From: JBOZRQ01 sp050789255
GTDB lineage: Bacteria > Bacillota > Sulfobacillia > Symbiobacteriales > Symbiobacteriaceae
Reading direction: 5' to 3'
Assembly (NCBI GenBank): GCA_050789255.1
Contig: JBOZRQ010000046.1
Location: 124,001 to 188,000 of the forward strand
Length of the DNA: 64,000 nt
In this document: positions 32,353 to 38,632 of the stretch, piece after piece
Position numbering within the stretch: position 1 is the first letter of the stretch
Layout of the letters: each line of letters starts with the position of its first letter
The notes under the pieces: model-generated
What the model saw: only the letters and a program-made list of their open reading frames with translations
Told to the model about the DNA's origin: nothing
Databases searched by the model: none
Made by a program: the position numbers and the translations under genes

Positions 32353-33104
32353 TAGGTCGGCGCTCTATCGGTCTCCGCTTCAGCCTCGGCTTCCGTAGAG
32401 ACCAGTGACCTGTCCGTCTGGCAGGTGGTGGCAATCAACGTTTCGTTTTGCCAGTCCGGTCAACAGCGGTATTCCAGAGTGTCAAACAGTCTCCGGCATT
32501 CATTTGAGAGCCAAGCAAGAAGGTCCGAGGGTAGTGATCGTTCACGGACGGGGGACAGGGAGTGTTCCGCCCCGGACGTTTGGCCTGTGTGGCTGAAGTC
32601 CATATTTGGGCGGCCGGTCGGCATTTGGGGCACCAGCGTCGGCGGCGCCATAGCGGGGGTCGCGGCTTGTGCCGTTCCTGGTGTCAACGCCCTCGGATTG
32701 CAGTGCTATCTCGACAACATTGCCCATTTCCTGGGTGATTATCCGTGGTACCCAGAGGGAAGACGCGAGTTGGCCCGAGGTTCGATAGGCGTTGACCATC
32801 TGTACGCGATGCTACGCCACCTGGCACCTTCAACATATCAACCCAAGTAATCACTCGACGACATCCTGCCTGTGGCTTCACGATGGGACCGCCGGTGTCG
32901 CTACGAAGCGCAGGTAAGAGTCAAAGACACATGGGGGAATCCGCCTTTCTGGAGTTCGGAACATGGCCACATCACGGGGGCTTGTGACCGAGCCTTGACC
33001 GACAGAATCGCGACCCATCTAGCCAGTCGCCTCGGGGCTTCGTTGGGGCATTAGAGGGCATTTTCTGTGATATACGGAGATGGCTGGATGAGAGCCGTCG
33101 CAAG
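32353..33104. other. Gene-poor 750-base stretch in the accessory region
   Basis: No gene is convincing here. The only longer open frames are 32425-32850 (+, 141 codons, with a hydrophobic middle VGGAIAGVAACAVPG) and 32872-33054 (+, 60 codons). Both lack good ribosome sites, and I recognise no family. The composition is less GC-rich and less codon-periodic than the surroundings, which suits decayed or recently rearranged DNA. Confidence 0.5.
32425..32850 (+). CDS. Doubtful open frame of 141 codons
   Basis: Starts at GTG 32425 without a clear ribosome site. The first 60 residues are low quality (rich in R, S and Q). Residues 61-140 read more like protein (GRPVGIWGTSVGGAIAGV, CYLDNIAHFLGDYPWYPEGR). 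It could be the C-terminal remnant of a larger gene, or noise. No family is recognised. Confidence 0.3.
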   Translation: MVAINVSFCQSGQQRYSRVSNSLRHSFESQARRSEGSDRSRTGDRECSAPDVWPVWLKSIFGRPVGIWGTSVGGAIAGVAACAVPGVNALGLQCYLDNIAHFLGDYPWYPEGRRELARGSIGVDHLYAMLRHLAPSTYQPK

Positions 33105-34316
33105 TCACGGCGCCGGAATCGGAAACGCAGCGCCAGGTCGCCACGGACCCGTTTGTTTCATTGTGTGGCACCGAACCAAATCCCCCGTATGCTGCGCCAG
33201 GAACTGACCGAGCCGGTTTGCAGCGGTATCAATGGCGGCCGTTTCATCCAGAGAGGGAGTACCGAACAACGACAGAACTATGTCCAGATACCCATTGGCG
33301 CGTCGGTAGCCCCAGTTTCCCCGACCGATGCCGTTAAGCAGAACGACAGGGCTAAATCGAAGCAGATTACTGTCAGGACGTGAATCGTGCAGAAATCGTT
33401 CAAAGTCGGCGTAGCCCTTGATCGCTGAATCCCCGCCAGGTAGTAGATGGACGGCCTTCACTTCTGAATGGTGGTCTGTGTTCCCCCCTTGCAGGCACCA
33501 GTATTCACGGGTTAGGTGGGGGTACTTAACCTGTATCCCTTCAAGCGGGATCTCCTTCAGGATCTGTTTGATCTCGCCCTTCTTCCAGCCGGTCCACCAT
33601 GCCATGTCTTCCAGGGTTGCGGGCCCAAAGGTGCGGATGTAGTTTTGCAGCAGTTGTTTCCGGGCGAGAGTCGACTCCATCTCGTTGGCGGTCACCTGGG
33701 GATACAGTTCAGACACCAGCCCGTATAAGTTCGGGCGGGTAACGTCGCGCTGATCACCGTGGTACTCATCAACCCAGTGTCTGTCAAACCCCGGTTCTTT
33801 CAGGGCAGTAACTTCGCCTCTGTTCTGCATGATCTCAAGGGCAACCTGAAGCGTGCCGCTTGGCGGAGCCCCCTTCTTTGTGACACGGCGCTGAAGGTGA
33901 GCCGAAATCTGTGCTTTGAGCTCCGACAGCGACATGAGGGCGCCATCGGACAGGCTTTGGCGGACTTCGTCCCGAATGGCAAGGTACTCCTCTTCAGCGA
34001 TTCCCCAGGACTCTAAAATTGGCTGGAGATGCGGGGTCCTAAAGGCTCCGATGAACATAGGTGCTTGGTTTACGGTCACCAAGTAGTAGGTTCCCCTGGG
34101 GCCCCTGACACGTAATAATCGTCGACTCTGGTGAACGGCCGCATCGAAATCTCTCGGTTGGAAGTTTTGAACGCGCCAGAAGAGCGCGAGGTAGGGAGTC
34201 GAACCTTCCGCTCCGCGCAATCCGAGCATTCGGTCGACAGCGCGTTCTACCGTCTCAACCGGGTTGAGCAGGCTCTGATTCGCTAGAAACGCCCCTTGTA
34301 GTAAGTCATGCGTCAC
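33105..34316 (-). CDS. Winged-helix DNA-binding protein of the AlkZ/HTH_42 family
   Basis: A 403-residue protein starting at GTG 34316, with GGAGG six bases upstream (a longer in-frame reading to 34616 runs antisense to the next gene and is rejected). Family features: an N-terminal segment TVERAVDRMLGLRGAEG, SRRLLRVRGPRGTYYLV, a central winged helix (KAQISAHLQRRVTKKGAPPS), TFGPATLEDMAWWTGWKKG and a C-terminal domain with FSPVVLLNGIGRGNWGYRR. Members include glycosylases that unhook interstrand crosslinks (AlkZ, YcaQ), but many have lost or changed the catalytic residues, and I cannot assign the active glutamine with certainty. It is divergent from the SWIM gene. Confidence 0.85.
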   Translation of the reverse strand: MTHDLLQGAFLANQSLLNPVETVERAVDRMLGLRGAEGSTPYLALFWRVQNFQPRDFDAAVHQSRRLLRVRGPRGTYYLVTVNQAPMFIGAFRTPHLQPILESWGIAEEEYLAIRDEVRQSLSDGALMSLSELKAQISAHLQRRVTKKGAPPSGTLQVALEIMQNRGEVTALKEPGFDRHWVDEYHGDQRDVTRPNLYGLVSELYPQVTANEMESTLARKQLLQNYIRTFGPATLEDMAWWTGWKKGEIKQILKEIPLEGIQVKYPHLTREYWCLQGGNTDHHSEVKAVHLLPGGDSAIKGYADFERFLHDSRPDSNLLRFSPVVLLNGIGRGNWGYRRANGYLDIVLSLFGTPSLDETAAIDTAANRLGQFLAQHTGDLVRCHTMKQTGPWRPGAAFPIPAP

Positions 34317-34448
34317 CGTTTTCCTCCAATAATACCGCCTGTGCAGTCGAAACCTGTCGCTTGAAACTACGTGGGTGAAGGAGGAACCAACCCAGGAGAA
34401 GCGAATTCCATTTATTGGAAGAACGCTTGTTCGCCAGGGGGCTGGAAC

Positions 34449-35447
34449 GTGGATTCGGAACTGAGCATCGGGTACCTCATCCGTATGACCGGCGGCGATG
34501 AAATCGTAAAGGCAACGTACAGGTTTCAGGAGGGGTTGGTCGGACGGCTTCGGGTGCAAGGGGACATGGTGTACGGCGAGGTTTGGGATTTGAAGGCTTT
34601 CCGGGCACGACTTCAACTGGTTCCACCATTTGAGGGCAAATGCTCCTGCGCACAGGGGGGCGCTTGTTCACACGTGGCTGCGCTGGGCCTTGAATACCTT
34701 TACCAACACGCTCGGGATGCCTTCGACGAGGAATCTGCCTACCATAAGGTTATGACGCTAGATGAGAGAGGCTTGCGTGGGCTCGCCATGGAGCTATTGG
34801 CCAACTTCAAGGGTACTTCGCTCCTTGCGGCCGATTTCTTGCTTCGGCACGAGGTGGCGAACTTGGGCGCGCATCCTTTCACCGACGAAGCGGATGCCCA
34901 AAAGGTTTGGGAGCGCCTTCGCATTGTGCTCGGAGGCGACCTGTCGGATTCGGAGCGCCTTACTGAAGCAGATCGCCAGGTGCGTATTCTCGTAAAGGCT
35001 GTCGCGGCCCACGGAAGCACTGCGTTTCGGATTATCTCTCTGGCTTGCGTTGTGGCGGAACTTGGCGCCGCCCTGGACCGGTACGGGCCCGTCGCCTATC
35101 GCTGGCGGGGGATGTTCCATGAGTCGTTGGGAACCGTTGTTGCGTTCATGGAAAGGCGCACCTGGCCGGATTCTGTCGAGGTAGCTTGCCTGCGCCACCT
35201 TCTGAACGCCTATGCTGCCTCCGGGAACTGTACGGTGGGCGACCTGCAGGCGGCGCTCCTCGCTGCAACCCGTACACCGGTTCTCAGGGATTGGTTAGAG
35301 GGCGAAAGCAAGCGAGGGTGGCGGAGCGCGCCGGGAACGCCTCGAAAGCGGTTTAGGGCGTTGCTTAAGGAAATCGCTCGGGTCCCGATCACATTGGAAC
35401 GATCTTCAACGAAGCCGGCGAATATCCACTCCACCCCGGGCGTTTGA
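34449..35447 (+). CDS. SWIM zinc-finger protein
   Basis: A 332-residue protein from GTG 34449, with AGGGGG eight bases before; a GTG at 34371 in frame is the alternative and would add 26 residues. The SWIM motif is CSCAQGGACSHVAAL (CxCxnCxH) near residue 62, a zinc-binding module that contacts DNA or protein. The remainder is helical and not recognised. Divergent from the AlkZ-like gene, which hints at shared control, though no operator was found. Confidence 0.8.
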   Translation: MDSELSIGYLIRMTGGDEIVKATYRFQEGLVGRLRVQGDMVYGEVWDLKAFRARLQLVPPFEGKCSCAQGGACSHVAALGLEYLYQHARDAFDEESAYHKVMTLDERGLRGLAMELLANFKGTSLLAADFLLRHEVANLGAHPFTDEADAQKVWERLRIVLGGDLSDSERLTEADRQVRILVKAVAAHGSTAFRIISLACVVAELGAALDRYGPVAYRWRGMFHESLGTVVAFMERRTWPDSVEVACLRHLLNAYAASGNCTVGDLQAALLAATRTPVLRDWLEGESKRGWRSAPGTPRKRFRALLKEIARVPITLERSSTKPANIHSTPGV

Positions 35448-35506
35448 CGGTTCCGTCGATTCGTCGATATACTTAAGGAACCACCGAGCAAGATGGGGGA
35501 ACGGTC

Positions 35507-35652
35507 ATGTCCCTACCCGGTCCGCACTTCACCTACGAGGACTCAAGCGAAAGCTCTATGGCCGTTACGGGGTTCGGGAGTACTGGGTGGTGGACCCAGT
35601 GGCGCAGAATGTCGAAGTCCTCACGGCCGGTCAGGGCGGGTTTGGTGGATGA
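35507..35652 (+). pseudogene. Uma2/DUF820 endonuclease relic
   Basis: The N-terminal piece from ATG 35507 reads MSLPGPHFTYED, typical of Uma2 proteins. In another frame from 35542 the sequence reads LKRKLYGRYGVREYWVVDP, then VAQNVEVLTAGQGGFG and a stop at 35650, which is the conserved C-terminal part of the Uma2/DUF820 nuclease fold (YGVxEYWxVDP). The whole middle (about 110 residues with the catalytic acids) is missing and the frame is shifted. It is therefore an internally deleted gene, probably a remnant of a mobile or multi-copy family. Confidence 0.85.
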
Positions 35653-35681
35653 CAGTCTGGAATCCGGAGGATTCACCTGAC

Positions 35682-35718
35682 GGCCTTAGTTGGAGCCCTC
35701 ATGCCGCTAAGGCCTTTG
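35682..35718. terminator. Possible bidirectional terminator
   Basis: GGCCTTAG and CTAAGGCC pair across a 17-base loop and are followed by TTTGTT; it sits at the end of the leftward DUF1801 gene. Confidence 0.55.
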
Positions 35719-35719
35719 T

Positions 35720-36082
35720 TCATGTGTGTGAGCCCGATGGGCTCATCCAAGCCTCTCGAATCAGGTCTGCCAACGCATCTTCGCAGGCTCTCTCTACGGT
35801 CCTCACCTTGACATGACGCATGCGTTTCCCAGTGCCTTCCAGCAGTCTCTTCGGGTCAGCAAGGTTGGCTCCAACGTAAAAGCCCACCCTCACGTAATTC
35901 CTTTGCGCTGCGATATAACAGATCCATGTCCCGGGTGATTCAGGCAATTTGTAGTTGATGGCATCATGATAGACAAATTCCACTGCACCTGGCATGTTGA
36001 CCGTGGCGACCGAGCGCAAGGTTTCTACGATCCCTGGAATCTGGGTTGGGAGACTTTCAATCACATTCTCAGCCATTTGCAC
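35720..36082 (-). CDS. DUF1801 domain protein
   Basis: A 120-residue protein. The DUF1801/YdhG-like fold is shown by VEFVYHDAINYKLPES, WICYIAAQRNYVRVGFYVGANL, GKRMRHVKV and the C-terminal helix ALADLIREAWM. B. subtilis YdhG (FraH-like) proteins of this fold are described as iron chaperones, but most members are uncharacterised. It overlaps the reductase gene upstream by 14 bases, so the two form an operon. Confidence 0.82.
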   Translation of the reverse strand: MQMAENVIESLPTQIPGIVETLRSVATVNMPGAVEFVYHDAINYKLPESPGTWICYIAAQRNYVRVGFYVGANLADPKRLLEGTGKRMRHVKVRTVERACEDALADLIREAWMSPSGSHT

Positions 36083-36632
36083 TTCTGCCAGGCGTGTAGC
36101 GGAGAACCACCACGCCGGACTTGAAGGTTTTGGTCTCCGCCAGTGTCAGGTCCAGACGATTTGGGATTCCCCCCAACAAGTGAGGGCCGCGGCCGGCTAC
36201 AATCGGCTGGACCATGAAGTGATACTCATCGACCAGGCCCAGTTGTGCCAGGGCAGACCCAAGACCGGGACCGGCTGTCACCAGAAGGGTCTTGCCTTCC
36301 TCCTTCAGCTGGGCCACCTCGGTGGCTACCGGCCCCTTGAGCAGGAAGGAGTTCTGCCACGTCACGTGATCCAGTTTGCGGGAAACCACATATTTAGGTT
36401 TACTGTCAATTTTGCGGGCAAAGTCTACGATGGCCTGCGGGCCGTTTCCGCTGCGGGCGATCGCAGGCCAGGAGCTCTCCATGAGTTGGTACGTCAAGCG
36501 GCCAAAGAGCAAAGCATCCGACTGGTCCATCAGGTCGGTAGCGTACTGGTGCAACTCCTCATCTGCAATCACCTGCGTGTGGTCGCAGCAGCCATCGAGC
36601 GTTACATTCATCTCCATGATCAAGCGTCCCAT
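36069..36632 (-). CDS. RibD C-terminal / dihydrofolate reductase-like protein
   Basis: A 187-residue NADPH-dependent reductase-like protein. Start ATG 36632 (MGRLIMEMNVTLDG) with GGGGAGG six bases upstream. Motifs: ALLFGRLTYQLM, KYVVSRKLDHVTWQNS, LLVTAGPGLGSALAQLGLVDE and MVQPIVAGRGPHLL, all typical of the YyaP/YwjB group. These are paralogues of riboflavin and folate reductases with unknown substrates, often carried in accessory gene sets. Confidence 0.88.
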   Translation of the reverse strand: MGRLIMEMNVTLDGCCDHTQVIADEELHQYATDLMDQSDALLFGRLTYQLMESSWPAIARSGNGPQAIVDFARKIDSKPKYVVSRKLDHVTWQNSFLLKGPVATEVAQLKEEGKTLLVTAGPGLGSALAQLGLVDEYHFMVQPIVAGRGPHLLGGIPNRLDLTLAETKTFKSGVVVLRYTPGRSANG

Positions 36633-36752
36633 ACACGGCCTCCCCTTTCCGGTCGTCGCCATCCAGTTCGATTATACACTTTGTTGAAAAGTATGTGGCA
36701 TCCCGCCAAGAAAGGGACGCCGCACGAAGAACTACAGCGAGGGGTGTCCTCC

Positions 36753-37841
36753 ATGGATACGGCAACAGCGCTATTGCATTCGTTCAACCAAACCACACGG
36801 CGACTTGCAGGGCATGGGCCACGGACGGTCCAGGTGCTGCAGGAGGCCTTCACGGCTATCGACGGCAGCACGGCCAGCGATATGTACGGCAAGGGCGCCG
36901 TCATCGAAGAGTTCCAGGCCAAAATGGCTCGCCTGCTCGGCAAGGAAGCCGCCGTCTTCTTCCCCAGCGGTACCATGGCCCAGCAGATCGGCCTGCGCAT
37001 CCACTGCGATGAAAAGGGCTTGAGGCGAGTGGCGTACCATCCGCTGAGCCACCTGGAGATCCATGAACAGGATGGGCTGAAGGAGCTTCATCAGATCGAG
37101 ACGGTGTTGCTTGCAGAGAAGACCCGGGTCATCGAACTGGATGATGTGGTGAAGATGGGTGAGGTCGCCTGCCTGCTGCTGGAGCTGCCGCAGCGCGAGA
37201 TTGGCGGGCAGTTGCCCAGCTTTGAGACCCTGGAAGCCATTGCCGCCCATTGCCGGCAACACGGGATTCGCCTACATCTGGACGGGGCGCGTCTGCTGGA
37301 GGTACTGCCGTACTACGGGAAGACAGCCGCGGAGGTCTGCGCCTTGTTCGACAGCGTCTACATCTCCTTCTACAAGGGGCTCGGCGGCATTGCCGGTGCC
37401 ATCCTGGCCGGAGAGCAGGCGTTCACCGAGAAGTCGAAAATCTGGAAGCGCCGCTACGGCGGGGACCTGATCAGCCTCTACCCGTACATTCTTTCTGCTG
37501 ACTACTACTACGAGAAGCGGGCCGCTAACATGGGCCGGTATTACGAGCACGCATGCGAGTTGGCAGCGTGGTTTGGCGGCTGTGAGGGCGTCTCGACGTT
37601 GCCGAGCGTCCCGGTCTCCAACATGTTTCACGTACACTTCCATCAGCCGAGAGAACGCATGAACGCGATCCTGACAGAGGTACAGAGCGAGACCGGCATT
37701 GGGATTGCGGGGAACCTGAAGGCGCTGGATGAAGAGCGCTGCTCATTCGAGGTGAGCGTCGGCGATCAGTACGGATTGCTTGCCAAGGAGGAGGTGACCC
37801 ACCTCTTCGCCCTACTGCGAAAGAAGATGCAAACGGCGTAA
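36753..37841 (+). CDS. Low-specificity threonine aldolase (PLP enzyme)
   Basis: A 362-residue enzyme that splits threonine or allo-threonine to glycine and acetaldehyde. The beta-eliminating lyase/threonine aldolase fold is clear: AVFFPSGTMAQQIG (cofactor phosphate), HPLSHLEIHEQDG, HLDGARL with the PLP-binding Asp177, and the Schiff-base Lys208 in YISFYKGLGG. The start ATG 36753 follows GAGGGG by about eight bases; a longer frame upstream to 35994 is antisense to the reductase gene. Divergent from the DHFR-like gene. Confidence 0.93.
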   Translation: MDTATALLHSFNQTTRRLAGHGPRTVQVLQEAFTAIDGSTASDMYGKGAVIEEFQAKMARLLGKEAAVFFPSGTMAQQIGLRIHCDEKGLRRVAYHPLSHLEIHEQDGLKELHQIETVLLAEKTRVIELDDVVKMGEVACLLLELPQREIGGQLPSFETLEAIAAHCRQHGIRLHLDGARLLEVLPYYGKTAAEVCALFDSVYISFYKGLGGIAGAILAGEQAFTEKSKIWKRRYGGDLISLYPYILSADYYYEKRAANMGRYYEHACELAAWFGGCEGVSTLPSVPVSNMFHVHFHQPRERMNAILTEVQSETGIGIAGNLKALDEERCSFEVSVGDQYGLLAKEEVTHLFALLRKKMQTA

Positions 37842-37850
37842 TCCAACAAC

Positions 37851-37889
37851 GGCGCCCCCGTGCGTGCCAAACACGTACGGGGGCGCCTT
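37851..37889. terminator. Terminator between convergent genes
   Basis: GGCGCCCCCGTGCGTG and CACGTACGGGGGCGCC pair around CCAAA, followed by TTCTCC. Confidence 0.85.
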
Positions 37890-37892
37890 CTC

Positions 37893-38399
37893 CTACCGCT
37901 GAGCTGCCAGTTCTGCGGCCAGTTGGTCCAGGGTGCCTGTCCAGCCTTGCTGCATAGATTCGTTCATGCCCCGGAAGAACTGGTGCTCTTCCGCTGTGGC
38001 GTTTATGGGGACCGCGTGCACGGTCAGCAACGTTTGGCTTCCTTGTGCCGTGAAGGTCACCGTGTTGAGGATCTCCAGCGGGTACTCCGGGGCGAACGGA
38101 GGCCGGATCGTGTTGCCCTCCGAATCGGCAAAGCAGTTGACAAAGACGATCCGCTCCGGCACAACGATCTCCCGGTACATGAATTTCCCCCACATCTCCT
38201 CTCCATCCGGAGGGGTCATGCTGTAGCGGAAGAGACCGCCCGGACGTAGATCGAGATGGATGAGCTTGATGGAAAAATCCTTGGGTCCCCACCAGCGGGC
38301 CAAGTGTTCGGCTTCGGTCCACGCCTGGAACACCAGGTGACGTGGCGCATTCAGCACCCGTGAGATGACAAACTCGGATCCGGTGTTGGTTTCGCTCAT
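37893..38399 (-). CDS. AHSA1/SRPBCC domain protein
   Basis: A 168-residue START/Bet v1-like protein of the AHSA1 group. Start ATG 38399 (MSETNTGSEF) seven bases after AAAGGAG. Motifs: VISRVLNAPRHLVFQAWTEA, LARWWGPKDFS, DLRPGGLFRYSM, RIVFVNCFADSEGN, FFRGMNESMQQGWTGTLDQL. These proteins bind hydrophobic ligands in a cavity. Genes of this type are often controlled by, and cotranscribed with, an ArsR-type repressor. An ArsR-like operator lies in the promoter here, but no ArsR gene is in the window. Confidence 0.9.
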   Translation of the reverse strand: MSETNTGSEFVISRVLNAPRHLVFQAWTEAEHLARWWGPKDFSIKLIHLDLRPGGLFRYSMTPPDGEEMWGKFMYREIVVPERIVFVNCFADSEGNTIRPPFAPEYPLEILNTVTFTAQGSQTLLTVHAVPINATAEEHQFFRGMNESMQQGWTGTLDQLAAELAAQR

Positions 38400-38442
38400 C
38401 TTCATTCTCCTTTGCATCGCCAAGATTGACGGCTGTTCCCTT

Positions 38443-38470
38443 TATTTAACCGATAGGTTAAATGTATCAA
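38443..38470 (-). promoter_or_regulatory. Promoter with embedded ArsR-type operator
   Basis: On the minus strand TTGATA (38470-38465), a 16-base spacer and TAAATA (38448-38443). Inside lies the perfect palindrome ATTTAACC-GATA-GGTTAAAT (38444-38463), the form bound by ArsR-family repressors that control SRPBCC genes. Binding would block the promoter. Confidence 0.7.
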
Positions 38471-38561
38471 TCCGGCGTGGGACCTGTCAAGGCGGGGTGT
38501 GCAAAAGGTTCTGAGTTTTCGTAGCGTGCCCTATGGAGGATCGTCGTTGGGTTCCGGATAT

Positions 38562-38590
38562 TTCTGAGATAGAACATTATCGTGTATAAT
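38562..38590 (+). promoter_or_regulatory. Promoter of the LuxR-type regulator gene
   Basis: TATAAT at 38585-38590 is perfect. The -35 (TTCTGA at 38562-38567) is poor, with a 17-base spacer. Confidence 0.55.
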
Positions 38591-38632
38591 TTGTCTAATG
38601 ATCAAGCGGGGCGCGGGAGGACGGAGATCGCT

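Noticed and set aside
32872..33054. 60-codon open frame in the accessory gap
   Set aside because: No ribosome site, no family, sits in a decaying stretch.
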